A stretch of 64,000 bases of DNA from Pyronema omphalodes. Its lineage: Eukaryota > Ascomycota > Pezizomycetes > Pezizales > Pyronemataceae. The stretch's first letter is position 1. Each line of letters opens with the position of its first letter. The stretch lies in the NCBI GenBank assembly GCA_024516155.1, contig JAJJXM010000104.1, positions 43,684 through 107,683 on the forward strand, given 5' to 3'. The position numbers and the translations under genes were made by a program. The notes below the pieces were generated by a model. The model made no database searches, was not told the origin of the DNA, and was given only the letters and a program-made list of their open reading frames with translations. Positions 50,233 to 61,100 of this stretch are shown piece after piece.

Positions 50233-50763
50233 TGTCACGGCACACGGCTGACGAGCCGTTGTGTTGTTGCATCATCATTGTGTTGTCGTTGTTGTTGTCA
50301 ACATCGTGCCGTTGTCTTGCCGTGTTGTGTTGTGTTGTCGTTGTGTTGTTGTGTGTGTTGTGCCGTTGTGATTGATAGACTGATTGATGATGGATGACGT
50401 ACCATGAGCTGGAGAGCTGTGGCGTCTCAGGTGAATTGATGGAGAACGGAAGCTTTCATGTAGCGATGTTGGATGACGGCCCAGCAAGAGTGCTGGCCGC
50501 CCCTTTGTACATAAGGAGGCTTGCCTCCCCGTTGTCGAGTTCTCCATCGAACGTCTTGTGTCTTTCCCTTGTCCTTAAAATAAGACTTCTCCTTTCAGTC
50601 CCACGTCATTTCTTGTCCTTGTCCCTGTCCCTGTTTCGTGTGCCGTCAGTCTGACGTGCGCTTCGGTCCTTGTCTTTCCGTTCCCCGTCCTGGAACCCGT
50701 CTAGCCCCCCTTGCCGGTAGTGTTCAGTGTGTTCTTTGAACGTCCGTTCCTAGTTCCCTGACA
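50233..50763 (+). repeat. C 3' LTR (531 bp)
   Basis: Uninterrupted reference copy of the C LTR, preceded by a G-run polypurine tract. It shows the empty site of A4 (GATTGATGATGGATGACG). The promoter has TACATAAG at 50508-50515 and the self-primer ATCGAACGT at 50546-50554. It is followed by GCGGC and the rest of B3 ORF3. Confidence 0.93.
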
Positions 50764-50768
50764 GCGGC

Positions 50769-51452
50769 ATCAGGGGATGGAAACCCCCCACGGAGACCCA
50801 GGCAACGATACCACCCTGCAAGGACGAGCCCGGGACAGGAAAGGAACCTCCCGTCCCTACGGAAAATCAGGAAAACGAACCACCCCGTCCCCGCGAACTG
50901 GAATCGGAGGACCCCACCATCCATACGATCCGACACCAACTCCCAGTGATTATGATGACCGGACCCTCGGACCACGAGAAGGTGGCGATCAACCTGTCTT
51001 TCTATCAGACAGCGGAGCCGGAACAGCATCTCCCCACCGTCGACTGCCGACCAACCAACGACCTGACATCCGCCCCTTGTTCGGATCCCCCGGAGCCCCC
51101 CGCCTCAGGGCACCAACAGGATCAAATACCCCCGTTCTCCTTAGGGCACCAACAAGAACAAATAACGGCGCCCCCCTTACAACACCAACAAGAGCAAATA
51201 TCGCCTCATGTCCTCGAGGACATCACCCAGGACGTCGTACGTCGCCGAAGTCGGGGAAGGCAGTATCGGGGACGGTCCCCCATCCGGGGGCCCGCGTTGG
51301 GGACTGCCTACGGCCTCGCCGGAGTCTCGTCCTGGAGGGAGGGGCTTATGTCACAACGCTCCCGTGACATGCTCCTGGCCTCCGCCGTCACCACCGCAGG
51401 GCTATGGGTGGTTGCCATCACCCTAGCGACCTGCTACTCCATCATGAAGTGA
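50769..51452 (+). pseudogene. B3 ORF3, 3' part
   Basis: Continuation of B3 ORF3 after element C. The GHQQ repeats, the Arg-rich patch (one Arg replaced by Ser) and the C-terminal hydrophobic tail (ending WVVAITLATCYSIMK) are kept. The changes from B1 in the tail are conservative. The last 104 bp are the LTR start. Confidence 0.85.
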
Positions 51453-52061
51453 TAGGGATAGGGTTAGGGCAAGGGGCTGGTTCCCTTGCTGGGGATTTTC
51501 ATATGTTAGGGGTTATTTATTATTTGAATTTATCTTAGGTATCACGGCGGCTAGGAAAATGTTGGAATCTTTTACTTATCTCTTTTGGTATGTACTCTTT
51601 CTTTGTTATTGGGAATCACGGCGGTTAGCCAGGAAGTTATCTTTTTTGGTATGTACTCTTTCTTTGTTACTATTATTTGGAATTACGGCGGTTAGTTATC
51701 TTTGGTATGTATTGTTCCCTTGTTTTCTTATTTGGAATTACGGCGGTTGGCAAATGGTGGGGGATGTTGGTCATGTATGTAGTTATCACGGCAGTTAGCA
51801 TTGAGAGCATTCTCCGCAGGCGGAGAATGCTGAGTCACGAGTCATGAAGGAGCAAGTATAAGAGGAGGAAATTTGTATGTAGTTTATTTCTTCACGCAAT
51901 CAAGTTTCTATTTACTACAATCCTATCTACAAAAGTTCCCTTGTGATATCCCCATCTCTCCGAAACTCACCTGTGATTTCCCAGCCAAACCCTTGCCCAT
52001 TCCCAACTTACCAGCCTTACCTAACCCGCCGCCGCGCTCCTCACGGCCGAAACCCCCGCGC
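51349..52061 (+). repeat. B3 3' LTR, truncated (713 bp)
   Basis: Begins TGTCACAACG. It contains a diverged tandem array, the palindrome, TATA and ACGCAATCAA. It is cut at 52061 by a minus-strand C copy; the missing end of the LTR should reappear right of the window after CGCGC. Confidence 0.9.
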
Positions 52062-52118
52062 TGTCAGGGAACTAGGAACGGACGTTCGAAGAACACACTG
52101 AACACTACCGGCAAGGGG
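52062..52118 (-). repeat. Terminal 57 bp of a second C element (minus strand)
   Basis: TGTCAGGGAACTAGG is the reverse complement of the C LTR end. It inserted into the B3 LTR and was itself interrupted after GCAAGGGG by A5. The rest lies outside the window. Confidence 0.85.
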
Positions 52119-52289
52119 TGTCACACCCTATATTGTGTGAGTATAGAATAGGTAACATGTAAAACATTTACAGAACATGGCAAACTCGACAGGAGAATGA
52201 ATAATAAGGTAAGTATCCCGGGCCGGAACCCCCTGAGGAGCTCCAGCTAGCCACGTCACGTGATTCGTGACTTTCCGAAAGGACCTCAC
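52119..52289 (+). repeat. A5 5' LTR, part 1
   Basis: TGTCACACCCTATATTGTGTG... to CTCAC (52285-52289), the target copied by the solo C LTR. Confidence 0.9.
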
Positions 52290-52813
52290 TGTCAGGGAAC
52301 TAGGAACGGACGTTCAAAGAACACACTGAACACTACCGGGAAGGGGGACTAGGCGGGTTCCAGGACGGGGAACGGAAAGACAAGGACCGAAGTGCTCGTC
52401 AGACTGACGGCACACGAAACAGGGACAGGGACAAGGACAAGAAATGACGTGGGACTGAAAGGAGAAGTCTTATTTTAAGGACAAGGGAAAGACACAAGAC
52501 GTTCGATGGGGAACTCGACAACGGGGAGGCAAGCCTCCTTATGTACAAAGGGGCGGCCAGCACTCTTGCTGGGCCGTCATCCAACATCGCTACATGAAAG
52601 CTTCCGTTCTCCATCAATTCACCTGTGACGCCACAGCTCTCCAGCTCATGGTCCGTCATCCATCATCAATCAGTCTATCAATCACAACGGCACGGCACAC
52701 ACAACAACACAACAGCAACACAACACAACACGGCAAGACAACGGCACGGTGACGACAACGACAACACAATGATGACGCAACAACACAACGGCTCGTCAGC
52801 GGTGTGCCGTGAC
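52290..52813 (-). repeat. Solo C LTR in the A5 5' LTR (524 bp)
   Basis: Complete C LTR in reverse orientation, flanked by CTCAC (52285-52289 and 52814-52818). It has no internal sequence, so it is a product of LTR-LTR recombination. Confidence 0.92.
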
Positions 52814-52818
52814 ACTCA

Positions 52819-53899
52819 CGAGGATCCCGGGCCGAGGCGTCGCTACCTGTTACTCACTGTCAGTTTGGGAGGATCACAGATGGATGGGAATGAGGAACAA
52901 CTTACCTCATGGGTGTCGACTTACCCATGAGAAAACTACAGACGACGCTGATGGAGAACAGAAGACGACGGCGAAGGAACACCTCCTTATACTTGAGGAT
53001 GTGTTCCACCAAGCACGGCTACCAGAGGGCTTGCAAGAGAACTGAATTCTCAGGACCATGCAAGGCAGGCGAATAGGGTCATCCGAGGTCTGAGTTGGAC
53101 GGATAGTCGCCAAAGGAAGGAGGCAGAGTCTAGTCAGCCAACAGGAGTGGAGCTCAGGACAAGGGTCAAGATTGCGTTAGCATGAGACGACGTTCTTCAG
53201 CAAGGAACACCACTCAGGGAAACTGTTGGGTGGAACTGATATGACGCGACCTTAGGCCAATGACTACCAACTGCAAGATAAGACGGCGTTTGCGTACACA
53301 CCAGGGTGTGGCTGCGCGCAAGTGCGCGCAGGTGGGGCAAATGACATCACACAGGATTGTGACGGGGCAGTGCACTCCGGTAGGGCATGGTATGCCTTAT
53401 GATGTCAGATTCCTTCACTCGCAATCGAGATTCTCTAGGGAGATCTATGATCAAGACGACTCATAAGATATATGACTCACATGTCATTATCAGAGGAGTC
53501 ACTGCATTATGCGCTCAAGTGGAGTCACCCTCCACTGGGCGCTTAACCCCAACACCTGATTGGAAGGTGTGGTAGCACCACGAGGAATGTCAAGGATTAA
53601 TCTGACACGAGGTCATCATGCAAGTGAGCAATTAATATAATTGCGCACATAGCATGATGCGAGCCATCGGCAGATTTGTCAAAGGATTGACTCACGTCTT
53701 ATCTCCTGAGCTTAGTTTGGAAGTTGGTTCCCTTGGGAAGTCTGGGCGAACTTGTAGACAAAAGTCTATAAAAGACCCTAAGTCTTCCCACCGTCTCCTC
53801 CAGCATCAGCAACTTGATCTCTTGTTATGACGTTACCATTCTACACCAAATACCTCAGGACGAGACCCTTAAGTTTATTCGGCCTGTGATCGATTAGTT
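52819..53899 (+). repeat. A5 5' LTR, part 2
   Basis: Middle 1081 bp, including the paired hairpins (about 53298-53330), TATAAAA near 53768 and CCCTTAAGTTTATTCGG near 53868. It ends at GATTAGTT (53892-53899), the LINE target. Confidence 0.9.
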
Positions 53900-53985
53900 T
53901 ACTCTCGATCCAGTGCTCGCCCCCCTTTCTCCTCGTCTGTAGTTGCGCAGACTCCTCTCTTTATCTTGTTGAGTACATCTCTACC

Positions 53986-55383
53986 ATGTCTCAACGCAAT
54001 CTCGACACTTTCAGGTTCAGGAACACCGTGAACGTCGGGTCCCCTCCTCCACCTCCCTCTGAAAGATCCACACCAACACCTAGTGGAGCGCGCAAACGCC
54101 CCACTGTCCCACCTGCCGATAACGAACCCAGACCAGGCACCGCCGGAGTATCACTTGCCGAACCCGATCGCCAACTCCTCCTCCAGCTCTCCCTACAAGT
54201 CGAACGAATGGAGAAAGCCTTGCTTTCTTCACAAGCCACCAGCACCAACCGCATACGCGAACTCGAAAAACAAGTCGCCTCCATCACGGCAGAGCTGAAC
54301 CGTACGCGCCGACAACTCACCGCTACCCCTGCACCCCACATGCAACCTGGCAACCACCCTGAAAGGGGAAGGTCCACAGCCCGGAGCCCCACGCCAGCCG
54401 CCCCAAAACCACAGAGACCAAGCACCGGCAACCTTACCTGGGCTGAACGCGTCAGCGCATCAGTTCAAAGCAAGAACCAACAATTTACCACCGTGTGCCG
54501 AAAGAAGAAGAAACAGACACCGGCCACCATCATCCCGAAAGCCCTTCCCCGCATCGAAAGGGAACTTATCATCACACTAGACAACACAAAGACCACCACT
54601 AGTCGAGACAAGGTAGCCACTATTATGCTATCCCATATCAACGACACCCTCATCAAATCCAAGGCCATTCCTCTCCCGCCCTTCATTCTAGCCAGGTTCA
54701 ATGATCACAATAAATTTGTGTTGACTACCAATCCTTCTACCCCTGCCTCTGCATACGCACCATACATGCAGATACTCCTCACCGAACTCCATTACATGCA
54801 TCCCATCTCCGGAACCACCAATAGCCGCTGGACAAAATTCCTTGTCCACAACATTCCAACCGACACCACAGGTACAGCCATGAAACAGCTTATTGAAGCG
54901 ACCTACCCCACCCTACAACTTATGCAAGAGCCACGCTGGCTAGTTCCAGCTGACCGCCGCCTCAACAAACAAGCCTCAACAATGGTGATTGCCCTTAACG
55001 GTGTAGTCAACCTCAACCGGATCGGCACCAACACCCTCCTTCTCTGTAATGGCAAATGCCGTATTACAGAATACTTCTCATGGACGCCATCCACACAATG
55101 CCGCAACTGCCAAGCTTACGGCCACCACACTGCTCTCTGCAAAGCGGAGAAACCCACTTGCGCTATCTGCGCCCAACCCCACCACACCAAGGAGCACCAA
55201 TGCCCTGTCCCCTCTTGTCGCGCCGGAAAGTCCTGCACCCACCCACCTATGAAATGCGCTCTGTGCAGTGCTGCTCACACAGCAACCGACCCACTTTGCC
55301 CCGTGAGGATCAAACACTTCCCGGCCGGGAAAGGCAAGGCCCCCGACACTGATAACGATATGTCTATGGAGCGTGAGCTCTAA
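53986..55383 (+). CDS. L1 ORF1 protein (LINE gag-like, three zinc knuckles)
   Basis: 465 aa from ATG 53986 (MSQRNLDTFRF). The N-terminus is Pro/Ser-rich. A coiled-coil-like stretch occupies about residues 65-110 (LQVERMEKALL, RIRELEKQVASITAELNRTRRQL). A conserved block includes LTWAERV, IPKALPRIERELIITLD and WTKFLVHNIP, an RRM-like region typical of LINE ORF1. Zinc knuckles follow: CRNCQAYGHHTALC from residue 372, then CAICAQPHHTKEHQC and CALCSAAHTATDPLC. Such proteins bind the LINE RNA and form the RNP. The stop TAA 55381-55383 overlaps an ATG (TAATG). The frame is intact. Confidence 0.85.
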   Translation: MSQRNLDTFRFRNTVNVGSPPPPPSERSTPTPSGARKRPTVPPADNEPRPGTAGVSLAEPDRQLLLQLSLQVERMEKALLSSQATSTNRIRELEKQVASITAELNRTRRQLTATPAPHMQPGNHPERGRSTARSPTPAAPKPQRPSTGNLTWAERVSASVQSKNQQFTTVCRKKKKQTPATIIPKALPRIERELIITLDNTKTTTSRDKVATIMLSHINDTLIKSKAIPLPPFILARFNDHNKFVLTTNPSTPASAYAPYMQILLTELHYMHPISGTTNSRWTKFLVHNIPTDTTGTAMKQLIEATYPTLQLMQEPRWLVPADRRLNKQASTMVIALNGVVNLNRIGTNTLLLCNGKCRITEYFSWTPSTQCRNCQAYGHHTALCKAEKPTCAICAQPHHTKEHQCPVPSCRAGKSCTHPPMKCALCSAAHTATDPLCPVRIKHFPAGKGKAPDTDNDMSMEREL

Positions 55384-55571
55384 TGACAGCACAAATGTCC
55401 TACCACACCTGTCAAACTCCCCACTCGACCCGCGTAGATCGTAGCTTTTCTTTGTTTGTTTTTCTTTTTGAAAGGGCTAGTTTAGGTTTCCTTTGTAGGG
55501 TTTATGCGTTTTGTTTCTGTTTCTGTTTGTGTTTGAAATACCCTGGGCATAGCCGGATCTCCTGTACATAG
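55383..55571 (+). pseudogene. L1 ORF2 remnant
   Basis: A 62-codon frame opening at the ATG of the TAATG overlap with ORF1. Only the first codons may be original ORF2. The sequence then becomes T-rich 3' region without endonuclease or RT motifs. The stretch 55572-55689 has no ORF and is the LINE 3' region. Confidence 0.5.
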
Positions 55572-55697
55572 TATTATAGGTCGCGCGGGTGGTTGTATCC
55601 CAGAGCAACTGCGGTGTTGCAGGGTATGGGCATGAAGTAGGTGGAGCGCAATAGCCATAGTAGCTCTAGTCGCAATAAAACCAAGATCAGATTAGTT

Positions 55698-55802
55698 GAA
55701 CTTCCTAGCTCTTGGGAAATCTATTAGTTATCTATCTTGCGAACGAAGCGTTAACTGATCGGACAAACCTCTGTATTGAAAGCCTCAATACCCAGGTTCA
55801 CA
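55698..55802 (+). repeat. A5 5' LTR, part 3
   Basis: Last 105 bp of the LTR, ending CCCAGGTTCACA. The primer-binding region AAACTTAAGG follows around 55807-55816. Confidence 0.9.
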
Positions 55803-55923
55803 CTAAAAACTTAAGGCTCAAGCTACTAAGTTTACTTTTCGACACGATTACGGAAGACCCTCTTCTAGGGCAAGAAACACCAACACTCCTCTAAAAAACT
55901 ACAAACGAAAACTTCAATCTACA

Positions 55924-58065
55924 ATGGCCTCACGCAGACTCACCGGCGGTGCTACCCACGACGACGGACTTGACGCGCCTATGGCTGACACTGTCAGCAT
56001 CACCCATCCACGCTCCTGGGTGGAAGTCACCTCTGTGGGACAACCAAGGGTTCATCATGGCACCACCCTTCACCTAGGCGAAGTACCCCAATGGGTGATT
56101 TTAATGATGGAAAGGATGAATTCGACTGAGGAGGACATTAAGAGATTCATGGAAGCAGCTGGATCAGGAGCTGCAATGAATGAGGAATTACAACGGATGA
56201 AGGGACTCTATCAGGAGATGGCCCAGGGGATGCAGAAAGCTTACGACATCCTAGCAAAGAAGGGCAACCTTGACCAGGAGGTCAACCTTCAAACCGTTAC
56301 CAGACTCGTTCAGGCCAGCAACGACTTTGCCGGCCAAGTTTGGAGGACAATTGGCGAACTTGCCACAGACACTAAAACCAAAGAGGCAGCCAATCAAGCG
56401 GCTGCAGAGAGACTCAACCACGGCATTCAGACAACTAATGCCATCCTTGAAGCCTTTGCCCACAGGCAACTACAGATCAAGAAGGAAATCGAGGAATGGG
56501 CCTTTCAGAAAAATACACAAGATGCCATTCGGGAACAAGATGATGAGCAGAGGGATAGACGGATTGCAGCTCTTTCTAGAGCTGAAGAGGTGCACCAGCA
56601 ACGTCTGCTGGATTATGAGGAACAGAGAGAGGAGGAAAAATTAGAGTTGGTAAACAAGGTTATTGGCCTTGTTATGTCTAAGATCCAGAAGAAGGAGCAT
56701 TTCGATGCTAAGTCCTTGACTGAGGCTATGCATGAGGAGATGACTCCTAGACCTCCCTCACTCGGAAGAGCACCAGAAGTCCCCTTGCCTCCATCAGAGG
56801 ATGGAATCCCGGCAGACAACGGCAGAAATGGTGGTAGGGGCAGTAAACCACCAGGAGGAGGACTCCCACCACCTCCACCACCACCATCTGATCCTTCGGA
56901 CGGCGAAGACTCAGATGATTCATACATCAGAAAAGCGTTGGAAAGGAAGCGCCAGGAGCGCAAACAAAAGGCTCAACAAAGGAAGCCTGAAGCAAAGAAT
57001 GCCACTGAGGCGTTCTTGGAATCACTTGTGGCGAAATTACAGCAATCGGGGGTTAACGAGCCAAGGAGACCGAAAATGCCGGAGATGAAGGCTCCACAGT
57101 ATTTTTCTGAGAAAGACAAGAATTTGTCTAGGGCTTGGTGGATGTCTGTTCAAGATTACATTGCGACATACGCCAAGGCTTTTCCAGATGAGGACGACCA
57201 GGTGAAATGGGTTGGGAGCTTGCTTACTCACAAAGCTCTCAGTTGGCACCAGGAACGGCGAAAGTCCATTCAAAGGCAAGGGCTTAAGGATACTTGGCAA
57301 GCCTTCTCAAGCTCTATTGAAACTAGGTTTGAGGATAAGCGGGAAGCCCAGAAGGACGTTAAGAGGATTACGGAGCTCCAGTATGATGGAGATATTGATG
57401 ACTATATCACGAAGTTGGAGGACCTAAATATGCGTGTGGGAGCAATCGGTCCGACGTATAGGAATGTCATTTGGGAGGCTATGACGCCTGCTAATAAAAA
57501 AATGGTATATCAAAGGTTTGGGGGAATCCCAACTGATGATGAAGGAATGATTGATGCAGTTAAGGAAGCTGCTCATGTTGTGGAAAATTTGGAAGAGGAA
57601 TTGAAGGGTCATAAGAAAAAGACTTTGGAAGTGCGGGAGGACCGCCATAAAGATAAGGGGAAACATAAAGAAACTGTGCGCCCAAAGGAGGTGCAGCACA
57701 AGGACAAGTTTAAGGATAAAAAGGAGAAAAAGAGTTTTTCTGGGAAAAAGGACAAGAAGTCAATTTTTGCGTCAGGAAGAGAGGCTCTGCAGAATGTTCC
57801 TCAGAGCGAAATTGATAAGCATAAGAAGGAGAAGGCTGACTGTTGGAGGTGCGGAAGATCTGGACATAAGATGTTCGATTGTTACGCAAAGAAGACAGTT
57901 GGAGGAACAGAACTCTCTGGCGAAGGAAAGGTTGCTTCCTCTGGCAAGAGGAAGAGAGACGATGATGATGATGGAAATAAGGGGCAGGAGAAGCCCAAGG
58001 AAACAAAAAAGACAAAGACCGCAGCAGTGCGGCAGGATGAGGATGAGATGATGGAGGATGCTTAG
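55924..58065 (+). CDS. gag: A5 Gag, premature stop
   Basis: 713 aa starting MASRRLTGGATHDDG, close to A1 Gag. It has the helical N-terminus, poly-Pro linker (around residue 320), capsid core (RAWWMSVQDYIATYAKAF, DDYITKLEDLNMRVG) and knuckle CWRCGRSGHKMFDC. A TAG at 58063-58065 replaces a CAG codon of A1 and removes the last 16 residues. The normal stop would be TAA 58111-58113. Because the frameshift window (58098-58113) is downstream of the new stop, Gag-Pol synthesis from this copy should be blocked. Confidence 0.9.
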   Translation: MASRRLTGGATHDDGLDAPMADTVSITHPRSWVEVTSVGQPRVHHGTTLHLGEVPQWVILMMERMNSTEEDIKRFMEAAGSGAAMNEELQRMKGLYQEMAQGMQKAYDILAKKGNLDQEVNLQTVTRLVQASNDFAGQVWRTIGELATDTKTKEAANQAAAERLNHGIQTTNAILEAFAHRQLQIKKEIEEWAFQKNTQDAIREQDDEQRDRRIAALSRAEEVHQQRLLDYEEQREEEKLELVNKVIGLVMSKIQKKEHFDAKSLTEAMHEEMTPRPPSLGRAPEVPLPPSEDGIPADNGRNGGRGSKPPGGGLPPPPPPPSDPSDGEDSDDSYIRKALERKRQERKQKAQQRKPEAKNATEAFLESLVAKLQQSGVNEPRRPKMPEMKAPQYFSEKDKNLSRAWWMSVQDYIATYAKAFPDEDDQVKWVGSLLTHKALSWHQERRKSIQRQGLKDTWQAFSSSIETRFEDKREAQKDVKRITELQYDGDIDDYITKLEDLNMRVGAIGPTYRNVIWEAMTPANKKMVYQRFGGIPTDDEGMIDAVKEAAHVVENLEEELKGHKKKTLEVREDRHKDKGKHKETVRPKEVQHKDKFKDKKEKKSFSGKKDKKSIFASGREALQNVPQSEIDKHKKEKADCWRCGRSGHKMFDCYAKKTVGGTELSGEGKVASSGKRKRDDDDDGNKGQEKPKETKKTKTAAVRQDEDEMMEDA

Positions 58066-58106
58066 CCCAGGATTTGGGAGATTGAGCAGAATGATGAGGA
58101 GTCGGA

Positions 58107-61100
58107 TTTTTAAGATCCTCTAGGGTTGCGTCACCTGAGGAGGAGGAATGTACATCTGACGCAGGAAATATTATATGTTGTGGAACAAAAAGAAAATCAA
58201 CAGACAACTTGGAGTCGATCAAGACAAAAAATCGACGAACCGACAATGGAACCTCTTCCAAGGGAATAACAAAGGACGCCTTGATTCCACCTTATCACGG
58301 GAAAAGGCCAAGAATCAACATGGTGTTGGATTGGTCAAAGAACAAATTTCGGACGGTGCGAGTCCTACTTGATACAGGCTCCACCTCAGCTTTACTGGAC
58401 GAAGGTTTTGTCCGTACTCACAAAATTCCTACTGTGAAGAGAGACCAGCCTCTTCAAATACGCAACTTCAATAATGAGGTAGTTGCTGGAGCTGGAGAAT
58501 TCTTTACAGTACCATTCATGCTGCAACATAACCAACACTTTGCAGCGGAATCCTTCGAAGTCGCCCCTCTTGACAGCGACTGCGACGTCATCTTACCTTA
58601 CTGGTGGATGGCAAAACATCAACCTTGCAACATGTGGGGAGACAGCAATAACATCTCCTTCACAACTACACGTTGCATCGAACATTGTACTAAGGCTCAG
58701 GACAGTACATTTTCACTCAAGGTCGACCGGCGCGTACTCGACCATCCTGAGGCCTCAGTTATAGGCCATATTTCAGCTGTTGCCACTAAGGAGGAGTTAT
58801 CTGAGGCACTTCAACAAGTCCCTGAGAAATTCCGTAAGTGGATCAACATAATGACAAAGGAAGCAGCCGACAAGCGTCCCGAACACAAGCCTTACGACCA
58901 TGCAATAGACTTGAAGGAAGGGGAAGCTCCTCCTTGGGGACCAGTCTATGCACTCAATGAAGTCGAGCTGGAAACACTTAGGGAATGGTTGAAGGAAATG
59001 CTTAGGACAGGAAAGATTAGACCATCCAAATCTCCTGCCGCAGCACCGATTCTCTTTGTGCCAAAACCCCATGGACGAGGTTTAAGGCTTTGTGTGGACT
59101 ATAGGGGGATTAATAAAATAACAATAGCAAATCGTTACCCCCTCCCTCTTATGTCTGAATTACAGGACAGAGTAAGAGGAGCCAAGTTCTTCACGAAATT
59201 GGATTTGAAGAACGGCTATCATTTAATCAGAATTAAAGAAGGCGATGAATGGAAGACTGCTTTCAGATGCAGATATGGGTTACACGAATTTTTGGTAATG
59301 CCTTTTGGGTTAAGCAATGCACCGGCCACATTCCAAGATATGATGAATCATATCTTTAGGGACATGTTGGATGAGGGAGTAATTGCTTATATTGATGATG
59401 TTCTAATTTACGCTGAGACGGAGGAGGAACATGATAAATTGGTAAAGGAAGTCTTGAAGAGACTGGAAGAAAATGGGCTGGTAATATCTCCGGAAAAATG
59501 TGTTTGGGGGACAAACAAAGTGGAATTTTTGGGATATATTATAAGTGAAAAGGGAATTGAGATGGCAAAGGATAAAGTGGAAACCGTCCTGGTTTGGGAA
59601 CCTCCTAAATCCTTGAACGAGACACAAGGCTTTCTTGGATTTGCAAACTGCTATTGCCGATTCATCAAGGACTTCTCAAGAATTTGTCGTCCTCTTACTG
59701 AATCAACCAAGGGCGATGCAAAGAAGTGGGAATGGACTGTTGCCATGGAATTGGCATTTGATGAGTTGAAGCAGAGGTTTACGAAGGCACCAAGATTGGG
59801 TCATTTCGATCCTAAAAAGGTTTGCATAGTTGAAACTGATGCTTCTGACTTTGCCTTAGGCGCAGTCCTTTCTCAGAAAGGAGAGGACGGAAAGCTGCAC
59901 CCTATTGCTTTCCACTCCAGGAAATTTACTCCGGCAGAAATCAACTACGAAATCCATGATAAAGAGCTTTTAGCTATTGTGGATTCGTTTAAAATATGGA
60001 GAAGATACTTGGAGGGAGCAATGCATACAGTTCAGGTATCCAGCGACCATCAAAATTTGGAGTACTTCACCACAACAAAAGTACTCAATCGTCGCCAAGC
60101 AAGATGGGCTCAAGAACTTGCTGGCATTGATTTTAAGATTTTTTACAGACCTGGGAATAAGAATGGGAAGCCAGATGCTTTGTCAAGGCGTCCGGAGTTC
60201 CGCCCTGAAAAGGGGGGAGGTGAGGATCAGCCGATTACGACTATCCTTCACAAAGAACATTTTGCATCTATTTCAGCAATCAGTAGTGGAGGTGAAGGAA
60301 CGTCATTCATTGTTTCCTCGGCTCGGCTTAATTCTATTCCTTCTGTTAAATGGTCTGGAGAATTTTTAAAGATGGTTAAAGGGGCTGGAGAGCTGGACGA
60401 AAATTATCAAAAAGCAGCCAAAAGAATAAAAGACCCACTAACGATAGAAGATGGCATAATCTATCGGAAAGAGAAGTTATGGGTACCAAAGGATTTGGTC
60501 AACATGGTCCTTGAATCAGAGCACGACTCCAAAATTGCTGGGCACTTTGGTCAGGACAATACAATTGAATTAATAAGGAGAAACCTTTGGTGGCCGAAGA
60601 TGGATGAAAATATTATTGAATATATACAGAGCTGTTTGGAATGTCAGAAGGACAAGACGGCTAGGCACGAAAAATATGGAATGTTGCAACCTTTGGAATT
60701 AACTTATGCCCCATGGCAATCTATTGCTATGGATTTTATTACCGACCTTCCGGAATCAAATGGGTGTGATCAACTATGGGTTATGGTTGATCGATTTACA
60801 AAAATGGCACACTTCATTCCTTTACACAAAGACGGCAAGACAACTGCAGACCTTGTCAGGATTTTCGCAAAGGAAATATGGAAACTACATGGCCTACCCA
60901 AGGATATTGTGTCGGACAGAGACTCCAGGTTTACAAGCACGACCTGGGAAGCATTTCTTGGAACGCTAGGAATTAAACCAAGAATGTCGACAGCCTTCCA
61001 CCCACAAACAGATGGACAAACGGAACGGCTTAATCAAACAATTGAAGCATACCTCCGCTCTTTTGTTAATCACGAAATGGACGACTGGGCTGATCTCTTA

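Larger units (their letters stand above)
34637..50763 (+). mobile_element. C: family-C chromovirus inside B3 ORF3
   Basis: Two 531-bp LTRs with TGTCA/TGACA ends and target duplication GCGGC (34632-34636 and 50764-50768). The 5' LTR is split by A4. The body has gag (in pieces) and pol (split by a solo LTR), but no third ORF: only 11 bp separate the pol stop from the 3' LTR. The LTRs differ at roughly ten positions by eye, more than A4, B1 or B2, which fits the nesting order. Confidence 0.93.
53900..55689 (+). mobile_element. L1: ORF1-only LINE (non-LTR retrotransposon) in the A5 5' LTR
   Basis: 1790-bp insert flanked by GATTAGTT (53892-53899 and 55690-55697); the flanks are similar for up to about 12 bp (GATC before each). 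It has a 5' leader, complete ORF1, the first codons of a second ORF, then a 3' region ending CAATAAAACCAAGATCA. The endonuclease-RT ORF2 is absent, so it depends on another element. No poly(A) tail is visible. Confidence 0.82.

Noticed and set aside
50241..50390. GTT/GTTGT-rich stretch in the C LTR as a microsatellite or a CRISPR-like array.
   Set aside because: It is degenerate, without spacer structure, and is an ordinary part of the C LTR, present in all copies.
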